In this document: positions 6,935 through 13,500 of the stretch, one piece after another | Position numbering within the stretch: the first letter of the stretch is position 1 | Layout: each line of letters begins with the position of its first letter | Assembly: GCA_964404605.1 (NCBI GenBank) | Contig: CAYOKT010000038.1 | Location: 1 to 27,912 of the forward strand | From: CAYOKT01 sp964404605 | GTDB lineage: Bacteria; Electryoneota; Electryoneia; Electryoneales; Electryoneaceae | DNA length: 27,912 nt | Direction of reading: 5' to 3' | The notes under the pieces: generated by a model | What the model saw: the letters and a program-made list of their open reading frames with translations, nothing else | Database searches by the model: none | Told to the model about the DNA's origin: nothing | Program-made: the position numbers and the translations under genes

Positions 6935-7076
6935 TTCGTCGCGGGAACCCTTATAAGACCCGGGACACCCCCCTTCGCAGAGTTACCCGCCTTCGCCTTT
7001 GGCTACCCGCCTTCGCCTTTGGCTATGGCGTGGCAAGCGGCGTGGCGAGCGGGGGGCAGGAGTCCCGGGTCACCCC
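6935..7076. repeat. R2 repeat, long form, copy near pepT
   Basis: It runs from TTCGTCGCGGGAACCCTTAT through CTTCGCAGAG and TTCGCCTTT to GGGGGGCAGGAGTCCCGGGT and CACC. The same order of blocks occurs at 12973-13079. This copy has an internal expansion (two tandem 20-mers at 6984-7023 and imperfect GGCGTGGC copies at 7027-7048). It ends about 30 bases from the pepT stop. Confidence 0.75.
6984..7023. repeat. Two exact tandem copies of a 20-base unit
   Basis: The unit TACCCGCCTTCGCCTTTGGC occurs at 6984-7003 and 7004-7023, followed by a further TA. The corresponding place in the other long R2 copy (around 13025-13041) has a single, diverged CTGCCTTCGCCTTTTACT, so this is a local expansion. Confidence 0.9.
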
Positions 7077-7105
7077 CCGCGCAGGAGCGCCGAGCGGCTG
7101 CCCGC

Positions 7106-8365
7106 CTACGCTTCGAGCCGGCTCCAGCGTTCGGCGAGGTGGAGAATCACCTCGGTCGCCTTCGCCAGCGCGGACTCGGCCACCCATTCCCGCCGCGAGT
7201 GGAACATCAGCCCGCCGGCGAAGATGTTCGGCGTCGGGTGGCCCATCTGGGTCAACCGGCTGCCGTCGGTGCCGCCGCGGATCGACTTGCGGATCACCGT
7301 GATCCCGGCCTCTTCCATCGCCTCCTCGGCGAGGTCCACGACCTCCGGCGTCTCGCGGATGATGTCGCGCATGTTCTGGTACTGGTGGGTGAACTTCAGC
7401 TCGATCTTCAGCCCGGGATACCGCGCCTCGAAGGACGTCGCGAGGGTCTTGAGCAGCTCCATCCGCCGCTTGTTAGCCTCGGTCTCGAAGTCACGGATGA
7501 TCATCGTCGCCGAGGCGTTCTCGAAATCGCCGTTGATGCCGACCACGTGGAAGAAACCTTCCCGTTTCTCCGTGTGTTCCGGGGTCTGCCATTCCGGCAG
7601 GGCGGCGAGGAGGCGCGCCGTGACCGTGGCGGCGTTGATCATCTTGTCCTTGGCGTAGCCGGGGTGCACGCCGACGCCCTTGACCTTCACATCCGCCCGC
7701 CAGGCGTCGAAGCACTCGTCCTCGAGTTCGCCCGGATACCCGCCGTCCATCGTGTAGCAGAACTTCGGCAGCTTGTCCGCGTTGACCCGGTTCATCCCCC
7801 GGCCGATCTCCTCGTCCGGGTTGAAGCAGACGCGGATCTCCCCGTGCTTCAGCTCGGGAAATTTCTGGAGCGTGGCCATCGCCGCCATGATCTCCGCGAC
7901 CCCGGCCTTGTCATCGGCACCGAGCAGGGTCAGCCCGGAGGCGGTGATGATCGTCTCGCCGAGGAAATCCCGCAGTTCCGGGCTGTCTTCGACGGTCAGG
8001 ATGAGGTCGGGGTCGTCGGGGAAGCGGATGGGGGAGCCGTCCCAGTTTTCGTGGCGCTGGGGCTTGACATTCTCACCGGGCTGGTCGGGCGAGGTGTCCA
8101 CGTGGGCGAGAAGACCGAACGCCGGGGCGTTCACCCCCGCCGTGGCCGGGAGTGTCGCATAGACATAACCGTTCTCGTCGATTTCCACGTCCTGCAGGCC
8201 GAGTTCCTTCAGTTCGGATTCCAGCAGGCGGAGCAGCTCCCACTGGCACTCGGTGGAAGGCGTGCTCTCCGACTCTTCATCGGATGTGGTATGGATCTGG
8301 ACGTAACGCAGGAAACGTTCGCGTACCTCCCCGGCCAGGAAAGAACGCATCTCGTCGGTCAGCAT
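7106..8365 (-). CDS. pepT: Peptidase T (aminotripeptidase, M20 family)
   Basis: A 419-residue cytosolic zinc metallopeptidase that removes the N-terminal residue from tripeptides. The di-zinc M20 signature is complete in order: LLAHVDTSPD (His and Asp ligand region), LLGADDKAGVAEI (bridging Asp), CFNPDEEIGRG (catalytic Glu and ligand Glu), YTMDGG (ligand Asp) and FHSRREW (last His ligand). KSIRGGTDGSRLTQMGHPTPNIFAGG near the C-terminus is also typical. I chose the ATG at 8363-8365 (MLTDEMRSFL) over the upstream ATG at 8401. GAGAGG lies five bases in front of it, and the family N-terminus begins close to the first helix. The stop is beside the repeat region 6559-7090, which separates this gene from mutM by over 560 bases, so they are probably separate transcripts. 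Confidence 0.95.
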   Translation of the reverse strand: MLTDEMRSFLAGEVRERFLRYVQIHTTSDEESESTPSTECQWELLRLLESELKELGLQDVEIDENGYVYATLPATAGVNAPAFGLLAHVDTSPDQPGENVKPQRHENWDGSPIRFPDDPDLILTVEDSPELRDFLGETIITASGLTLLGADDKAGVAEIMAAMATLQKFPELKHGEIRVCFNPDEEIGRGMNRVNADKLPKFCYTMDGGYPGELEDECFDAWRADVKVKGVGVHPGYAKDKMINAATVTARLLAALPEWQTPEHTEKREGFFHVVGINGDFENASATMIIRDFETEANKRRMELLKTLATSFEARYPGLKIELKFTHQYQNMRDIIRETPEVVDLAEEAMEEAGITVIRKSIRGGTDGSRLTQMGHPTPNIFAGGLMFHSRREWVAESALAKATEVILHLAERWSRLEA

Positions 8366-8470
8366 GTTCGCCTCTCGTATGAATTTGGCTCCGGCTGGCA
8401 AAGATAAGGCGCGGCGGCGGGTGGGAAAAGCGGCCAGGGCCCCCGCTCCTCTCTTGCCCGGTTTTCCGCG

Positions 8471-8490
8471 GCCCCCCCGGCGGGGGGGGG
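8471..8490. terminator. G/C homopolymer hairpin between mgtE and pepT (weak terminator candidate)
   Basis: A run of seven C, then GGC, then nine G can fold into a very stable stem just past the mgtE stop. On the minus strand it is followed by GCGGAAAAC rather than a T-tract, so intrinsic termination is doubtful. The long homopolymers are also a place where the assembly could be wrong. Confidence 0.3.
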
Positions 8491-8501
8491 AGCCCCTTCG
8501 G

Positions 8502-9893
8502 CTAACGGTAGAGGAAGAAGGAGGTGACCAGCAGGTACACGGCCAGCCCGACCACGTCGTTGATCATCGTGATGAACGGCCCGGAGGCGTGGGCCGGGTC
8601 CTGCTTCAGGGCCTTGAAAATCAACGGGATGGAAGTGCCTGTAATCCCGGCGAGCACGATGACGGTCATCAGGGCGATGCTGATCGCGATGGCCGCGTCG
8701 AAATTGTGCTTCCAGACGAAGATGAACACGGCGAGCAGAATGGAAAGGATCAACCCGTTTACCAGGGCGACGGCGATTTCACGCATCACCCTCTGGAAAG
8801 ATCGCCTCAGCCGGACCTCACCGGTGGCGAGACCCCGCACGATGGTGCTCGAGCACTGCAGGGCGACATTACCCGCCATGGCGATGACCACCGGGATGAA
8901 GAAGGCGATGATCAGGAGTTGCGCCAGGACGTTCTGCCTGTTGGAGAGGGCGATGGCGTTGACCAGTTCTCCCACCATTCCGATCACCAGCCAGGGCAGA
9001 CGGGAACGGGTCACTTTCATGAGGTTGCGCTCCCCGATCGCCTCGCCGCCGGCGCCGCCGAGACGCCCGATGTCCTCGGAGGCCTCGTCCTCGAGGACAT
9101 CGACCACGTCGTCCACGGTGATCCGGCCGATCAGCCGCCCCTCCTCGTCGACGACCGGTGCGCTGACGAGGTCGTAGCGGGAGAAGATTTTCGCAACCTC
9201 TTCCTGGTCTGTCTCGCTGTGGATGGCGATCACGTCGGTGGACATCACCTCCTTCACCGGGACCTGGTGGGAGGCGAGCATCAGGTCCAGCAGGGGAATC
9301 TTCCCGATGGGCCTGAAGGCGGAATCGACCACGTACACGGCGTGCAGGTCTTCGATGTCGCCCTGCTCGCGTGCGCTGCGGACCGCCTCAATGGCGTCGG
9401 CCACCGTGGCGGTATCCGGCACGGTGACCAGCTCGAGGGCCATCAGGCCGCCGGCGGACTCCTCGTCGTATTCGAGGAGCTGCTCGACCTCCTCGCGCTC
9501 GGTGGCGGGGGTGGCCGCGAGGACACGGTCGCGCACATCCTCGTCCAGCAGCCCGGCGATGTCCGCGGCGTCATCCGAGGAGAGGAGCTGGATGAACTCG
9601 ACGATGCGGTCCTCGCTCATCCGGTCCAGCAGCCGCTCCTGGTCGCCCTCCTCCAGCTCGGTGAGCACCTCGTGCTGGCGCTCCTTGTCGACGAGGTCGA
9701 AGAGGGCGTTCCGCTCGAAGGCCCCGATGCCCTGCATCAGGGCGGCGATCTCCGCCGGGTGCATCTGTTTCAGCAGGTCGCGCACCTGGTCGAAGCGTTC
9801 GTCGTCGAGGTAGAATTCGACAACGCGGCGCAGCTCCTCCAGCGGGGGACGCTCGAGAATTGCTCCATGCGGATTGGTCTTGGTGTCAGCCAT
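8502..9893 (-). CDS. mgtE: Magnesium transporter MgtE
   Basis: A 463-residue inner-membrane Mg2+ channel. The layout is the full MgtE plan. An N-terminal helical domain (about 1-135) contains HPAEIAALMQG and LDRMSEDRIVEFIQLLSSDDAADIAGLLDE. Two CBS domains follow (about 136-260), including PIGKIPLLDLMLA and GRLIGRITVDDVVDVLEDEASEDI. A connecting helix then leads to five hydrophobic segments from about residue 285, with IAMAGNVALQCSSTIVRGLATGE, ITGTSIPLIFKAL and the pore-region DPAHASGPFITMINDVVGL. Cytosolic Mg2+ binding to the N and CBS domains closes the channel in characterised members. The ATG at 9891-9893 overlaps the end of rsmA by eight bases (ATGGCTGA), and GAGG lies six bases upstream, so the gene is likely cotranslated with rsmA. 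No M-box-like leader exists because the start is inside rsmA. Confidence 0.95.
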   Translation of the reverse strand: MADTKTNPHGAILERPPLEELRRVVEFYLDDERFDQVRDLLKQMHPAEIAALMQGIGAFERNALFDLVDKERQHEVLTELEEGDQERLLDRMSEDRIVEFIQLLSSDDAADIAGLLDEDVRDRVLAATPATEREEVEQLLEYDEESAGGLMALELVTVPDTATVADAIEAVRSAREQGDIEDLHAVYVVDSAFRPIGKIPLLDLMLASHQVPVKEVMSTDVIAIHSETDQEEVAKIFSRYDLVSAPVVDEEGRLIGRITVDDVVDVLEDEASEDIGRLGGAGGEAIGERNLMKVTRSRLPWLVIGMVGELVNAIALSNRQNVLAQLLIIAFFIPVVIAMAGNVALQCSSTIVRGLATGEVRLRRSFQRVMREIAVALVNGLILSILLAVFIFVWKHNFDAAIAISIALMTVIVLAGITGTSIPLIFKALKQDPAHASGPFITMINDVVGLAVYLLVTSFFLYR

Positions 9894-10947
9894 CCTGGTC
9901 CTCGCTGTGCGCCGCGCTATGCGGAACGAGTCGTTCGGCCAGCCAGGAGAACTCCGCCGCGCTCAGGGTCTGCGGGCGGCGGCTCCAGTCGAAGTCGAGT
10001 CCCTCCCACGGTCCCAGTTTCGCAATCCCGGGGAGGCTGTTCCTGAGCATCTTGCGCCGCTTGCCGAAGGTGCCCTTCACCAGCCGCTTGAAGGTGGGCC
10101 AGTGCGGCAGGGGGTAACGCGGTTCGGCGGCGAAATCGAGCTTCAACACCCCGGCGTCCACCTTCGGCGCGGGTCGGAAACGGTCGGCGGGAACGGTGAA
10201 GGCCAGCTCCGGTTCCCCCCACAGGCGGGTGAACACGCTGAGGATACCGTACTCGCTCTCCCCCGGCCCGGCGGCGATGCGCCGCGCCACCTCGAATTGC
10301 ATCATGACCACGGCGCGGCGCAGGGTGCCCGGGTGGTGGCGGGCATGATCCAGCAGGCGGAACAAGAGCGAGGAGGTGATATGGTAGGGCAGATTGCCCG
10401 TGAGGGAAAACCGCCCGCCCTCCGCCAGTTCCGAAAGATCCGCCTCCAGGATGTCCGCGTGAACGACACGCAGACCCGGGTGGTCCCTCTCCAGCCGCCG
10501 GAGAACCTCCACCATCCGCCGGTCGATCTCCACCGCGATCACGCGGGCGCCGGTCTCCAGCAGCGGCACGGTCAGCGCTCCCGCGCCGGGGCCGACTTCG
10601 ATGACCGTTTCGCCCGGCTGGAGTTCCAGCGCGGCGACGATCTCCCGGGCCGCCTGGGGGTCCTCGAGCCAGAACTGGCCCAGCGACTTGCGGGTGGGAG
10701 GGAGACCGCCGTGCTTCCGCGTGTACCCGATGGGCGAGGCGATCCGCCGCTGCCCGGCTTCGCTTCGCCGTCCGCCGCGCAGCGCGCTCAGCTTCGCTTC
10801 CAGCTCCCGGTCGTCAAGCGCGCCGGAGGCATCGCTCCCGGAGGGAGGTGCCTCCCGTGCGCTTCGGGACGATGGGGCGCCCTCGTCCCCGCTCCCGGCG
10901 CGTGGAGTAGCGCCGTCCGGCCTCGCATGTGTCCGCTTCCGATTCAT
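9886..10947 (-). CDS. rsmA: 16S rRNA dimethyladenosine transferase RsmA (KsgA) with N-terminal extension
   Basis: This enzyme uses SAM to dimethylate the two adjacent adenosines near the 3' end of 16S rRNA during 30S maturation. Motifs are clear: TRKSLGQFWLEDP (family start block), VIEVGPGAGALTVPLLETGARVIAVEID (SAM binding), VVHADIL, LTGNLPYHITSSLLF with the catalytic NLPY, and KVDAGVLKLDF. With the ATG at 10945-10947 the protein has 353 residues, about 80 more than usual. The extra N-terminus is basic and Ser/Gly/Pro-rich, followed by LDDRELEAKLSALRGGRRSE, and looks disordered. This start lacks a Shine-Dalgarno but lies nine bases downstream of a good promoter -10 box (see 10956-10984), pointing to a leaderless message. 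A shorter product from an internal non-ATG start cannot be excluded. Confidence 0.9.
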   Translation of the reverse strand: MNRKRTHARPDGATPRAGSGDEGAPSSRSAREAPPSGSDASGALDDRELEAKLSALRGGRRSEAGQRRIASPIGYTRKHGGLPPTRKSLGQFWLEDPQAAREIVAALELQPGETVIEVGPGAGALTVPLLETGARVIAVEIDRRMVEVLRRLERDHPGLRVVHADILEADLSELAEGGRFSLTGNLPYHITSSLLFRLLDHARHHPGTLRRAVVMMQFEVARRIAAGPGESEYGILSVFTRLWGEPELAFTVPADRFRPAPKVDAGVLKLDFAAEPRYPLPHWPTFKRLVKGTFGKRRKMLRNSLPGIAKLGPWEGLDFDWSRRPQTLSAAEFSWLAERLVPHSAAHSEDQDG

Positions 10948-10955
10948 CGTCTGGC

Positions 10956-10984
10956 AAGATACCGGGCGGGGCGGAGGGGTGCAA
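10956..10984 (-). promoter_or_regulatory. Sigma70-type promoter for rsmA-mgtE
   Basis: On the minus strand, TTGCAC (10979-10984) is followed after 17 bases by TATCTT (10956-10961), five and four matches to the two consensus hexamers. The rsmA ATG begins at 10947, only eight bases past the -10 box. Transcription would therefore start at or within a couple of bases of the A of the start codon. Confidence 0.6.
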
Positions 10985-11350
10985 GCGAAGAGGGAATGGG
11001 GACGGATGGAACGGGGAGAGGTCGCACATCCTGTGAGATGGAGCACCGGAACACTTCGGTGCGAAAGCTATTGACTTCGTACCGGTGGGAAAAGTAGTTT
11101 CAAGTGCCTGCCGGCAAGAGGCTTCTTCTTGGCGATCGCCCACCCGCTGCTGTCGCCCGCCGCACGGCACCAACCAGGTTCAGGAATATCGAAGCGTTCG
11201 CTTGGCAGAACCGTTTCTGACAATACACGATTCGTGAGATCCACGTACTACCTCATTTGCCGCGAATTCCGCAAACCGAACGAGAGGCAGCGTCCCGGCG
11301 AAATCCGGACGTGATACCATCAAACCAACCTTAAAGAAGACGATCCCACC
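10985..11350. other. Divergent intergenic region and rho leader
   Basis: No gene is visible between the rsmA promoter and rho. It holds a small hairpin (GCACCG at 11043-11048 with CGGTGC at 11057-11062). A TTGACT at 11071-11076 could be a -35 for rho, but the best spaced -10 (TAGTTT at 11095) is poor. That would give a rho leader of about 240 bases. Known rho genes often have long autoregulated leaders, so the length fits, but no attenuator structure is evident. Confidence 0.4.
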
Positions 11351-12763
11351 ATGGTTAACACCCCGCACAGGCGCGTGAAAGCGGTTCGGCCGACGCCGGC
11401 TCCCGCACCGGCTCCTGCCCCGGAGGAAGAGCCGCCCGCCCCGACGGAGACGCGCACCAAGACGAAGAGTGAGAGCTCCGCCATCGAACTCGCCCGGCTC
11501 AACACCCTCAAGATCGACGAGTTGAACCAGGTGGCGAGGGAGTTGAACATCGAGGGCTACAGCGGTTTTCCGCGCAAGGAGCTGATCTTCAAGATCCTCG
11601 AACGGCGGGCCCAGCAGGAGGGCCACATCTTCGGCAGCGGCGTTCTCGAGATTCTGCCGGACGGTTACGGCTTCCTTCGCTCGCCGCAGTCCAACTACCT
11701 GCCCGGACCGGATGACATCTATGTCTCCCCGTCCCAGATCAAGCGCTTCGGGTTGCGCAAGGGGCACATCGTCGCCGGGAACATCCGCCCGCCGAAGGAG
11801 AACGAGCGCTTCTTCGCCCTGCTGAAGGTGGAAGCGGTCAACTTCGATGCCCCGGAGAAGGTGCGTGATTCGATCCTCTTCGAGAACCTGACCCCGCTGC
11901 ACCCGGAGGAGCGGATCAACCTCGAGTATGATCCGAAGGACATCTCGGCCCGGACGATGGACATGTTCGCCCCGATCGGCAAGGGGCAGCGAGGACTCAT
12001 CGTCGCCCCGCCGCGCACCGGCAAGACCGTGCTGCTCCAGAAGATCGCCCACGCCATCGAAACCAACCACCCGGAGATCTACCTCATCGTCCTGCTCATC
12101 GATGAGCGCCCCGAAGAGGTCACCGATTTCCAGCGCAGCGTGAAGAGCGAGGTGGTCTCCTCGACCTTCGATGAGCGCCCGGAGCGCCACATCCAGGTCT
12201 CCAGCATGGTGATCGAAAAGGCGAAGCGCCTGGTGGAGTACGGCAAGGACGTGGTGATTCTCCTCGACAGCATCACCCGGCTCGCCCGGGCGCACAACTC
12301 CGTCGCGCCGCACTCCGGGCGCATCCTCTCCGGCGGCGTCGATGCCACCGCCCTCTACGAGCCGAAGAAGTTCTTCGGCGCGGCGCGGAACATCGAGAAC
12401 GGAGGCAGCCTGACCATCATCGCCACGGCGCTGATCGAAACCGGCAGCCGGATGGACGAGGTGATTTTCGAGGAGTTCAAGGGCACGGGCAACATGGAGC
12501 TGGTCCTCGACCGCAAGCTCGCCGATGCTCGCATCTTCCCGGCCTTCGACCTCAACCGCAGCGGCACGCGGAAAGAGGAACGCATCCTCGACGAGCATGT
12601 GCTCAACCGGGTCTGGATCCTGCGGAACCTGCTGTCGAGCTACGGTCCGATGGAATCGATGAAGTTCCTCAAGGAGAAGATCAGGGGCACCACGACCAAC
12701 GATGAATTCCTGATGAGCATGTCGAAGATCGGGCAGGACAGCGGGGTGCGTGTCATGCGCTGA
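11351..12763 (+). CDS. rho: Transcription termination factor Rho
   Basis: A 470-residue hexameric RNA-dependent ATPase that ends transcription. The N-terminus carries an extra Pro/Ala-rich linker (PTPAPAPAPAPEEEPP, about residues 14-29). It is followed by the Rho N helix bundle (LNTLKIDELNQVARELNIEGYSGFPRKELIFKIL) and the RNA-binding fold with DGYGFLRS (about 104-111) and IYVSPSQIKRFGLRKGH. Walker A is APPRTGKTVLL (about 219-229) and Walker B is VVILLDSITRLARA. The Q- and R-loop regions (SGGVDATALYEPKKFFGAARN and ATALIETGSRMDEVI) and FKGTGNMELVLDRKLA are conserved. The ATG at 11351 is preceded only by a weak AAGAAG, so a start slightly further in is possible, though the Pro/Ala linker reads as genuine coding sequence. 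It is a single-gene transcript closed by the strong terminator at 12857. Confidence 0.97.
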   Translation: MVNTPHRRVKAVRPTPAPAPAPAPEEEPPAPTETRTKTKSESSAIELARLNTLKIDELNQVARELNIEGYSGFPRKELIFKILERRAQQEGHIFGSGVLEILPDGYGFLRSPQSNYLPGPDDIYVSPSQIKRFGLRKGHIVAGNIRPPKENERFFALLKVEAVNFDAPEKVRDSILFENLTPLHPEERINLEYDPKDISARTMDMFAPIGKGQRGLIVAPPRTGKTVLLQKIAHAIETNHPEIYLIVLLIDERPEEVTDFQRSVKSEVVSSTFDERPERHIQVSSMVIEKAKRLVEYGKDVVILLDSITRLARAHNSVAPHSGRILSGGVDATALYEPKKFFGAARNIENGGSLTIIATALIETGSRMDEVIFEEFKGTGNMELVLDRKLADARIFPAFDLNRSGTRKEERILDEHVLNRVWILRNLLSSYGPMESMKFLKEKIRGTTTNDEFLMSMSKIGQDSGVRVMR

Positions 12764-12856
12764 GGCGCGGAGTCACAGCGCCGCGGCGTGCGGTTTACGC
12801 GTCGATGCGTGAACGTTTCCGTAGTATCCGCCGCGCCCTGCTTACCCCATGAAAGC

Positions 12857-12890
12857 AACCGCCGGTCCGAAAGGGCCGGCGGTTTTTTTT
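12857..12890 (+). terminator. Intrinsic terminator of rho
   Basis: A 12-base-pair stem starting AACCGCCGG (12857-12865) and closing with CCGGCGGTT (12876-12884) has a GAAA-type tetraloop. It runs into eight T residues (12883-12890). It stands about 95 bases past the rho stop and is a textbook Rho-independent terminator. Confidence 0.95.
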
Positions 12891-12972
12891 ACCTGATACT
12901 ATACCACTTCTGGGAAATATCGTTTCGTGTTGTGAGTGAGATTACGGTTTCAGGTTCTTGTAGCAATTTGCG

Positions 12973-13079
12973 TTCGTCGCGGAAACCCTTATGAAACCCG
13001 GGGCATCCCCCTTCGCAGAGCTTCCTGCCTTCGCCTTTTACTGCGGTGTGGCGAGCGGGGGGCAGGAGTCCCGGGCCAC
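12973..13079. repeat. R2 repeat, long form, copy near rho
   Basis: It shares with 6935-7076 the ordered blocks TTCGTCGCGG, AACCCTTATGAAACCCGGGG, CTTCGCAGAG, TTCGCCTTT, GTGGCGAGCGGGGGGCAGGA and GTCCCGGG(C/T)CAC. As at 6590, the R1 palindrome follows within about 30-50 bases on the right. The two families therefore travel in the same order. Confidence 0.75.
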
Positions 13080-13109
13080 GCGTCGCATGAAATCCGCCAA
13101 GCGCAAATG

Positions 13110-13224
13110 TGTCACTCTGACCCGTCCCGAAGTGTCGGGACGAGGGAAGAGTCTCGAAACGATTCACTTCCACTGGATACGAAACATTTCGTTTCGAGAT
13201 CCTTCACTTGCGTTCAGGATGACA
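13110..13224. repeat. R1 repeat, copy 2 (115-base imperfect palindrome)
   Basis: Same length and ends as the copy at 6679-6793 (TGTCACTCTGACCCGTCCCG ... TTCAGGATGACA). The inner arms CTCGAAACG and CGTTTCGAG are identical. Differences cluster in the middle loop and in the small CCCGA/TCGGG stem, where the loop bases changed while pairing was kept. Confidence 0.85.
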
Positions 13225-13250
13225 GTTGAGCATTGCGTTTCATGCATTTT

Positions 13251-13308
13251 GAAACCTGGGGCACCGCGATGTTACGAGTTCCGGTGCGCCACCCGCCGGG
13301 CCACCCGC
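13251..13308. repeat. Diverged R2-like copy next to the assembly gap
   Basis: It begins GAAACCTGGGGCAC (compare GAAACCCGGGGCA in the other copies) and ends CCGGGCCACCCG. Between these a GCACCG/CGGTGC hairpin (13261-13266 with 13283-13288) replaces the inner GCCCGCC stem. Only the flanks resemble the other members, so family membership is tentative. Confidence 0.45.
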
Positions 13309-13499
13309 CCCTTGATCAGGAAGGTATTTCTCGGCACTGGTCTANNNNNNNNNNNNNNNNNNNNNNNNNNNNNNNNNNNNNNNNNNNNNNNNNNNNNNNN
13401 NNNNNNNNNNNNNNNNNNNNNNNNNNNNNNNNNNNNNNNNNNNNCACCCGCCGGGCCACCCGCCCCTTGATCAGGAAGGTATTTCTCGGCACTGGTCTA
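13290..13499. repeat. Identical 55-base sequences on both sides of the N gap
   Basis: Bases 13290-13344 and 13445-13499 are identical over 55 positions (starting CACCCGCCGGGCCACCCGCC, ending CACTGGTCTA). They touch the N run on each side. Their length equals a common assembler k-mer size, so they are most simply the overlapping ends of two contigs rather than a biological repeat. Confidence 0.9.
13345..13444. other. Assembly gap, 100 N
   Basis: Exactly 100 N, the conventional placeholder for a gap of unknown size. It lies inside the second repeat cluster. Any reading frame drawn across it is meaningless. Confidence 0.99.
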
Positions 13500-13500
13500 C

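Noticed and set aside
6935..7076. CRISPR-like array because of repeated units
   Set aside because: There are only two tandem 20-mers with no spacers, and no cas genes nearby.
9894..9960. M-box or other Mg-responsive leader for mgtE
   Set aside because: The mgtE start lies inside the end of rsmA, so there is no separate leader.
12764..12856. Possible tRNA or small RNA gene between the rho stop and its terminator
   Set aside because: GCGG/CCGC arms can be drawn, but no D, anticodon or T arm pattern fits. It reads as an ordinary 3' untranslated region.
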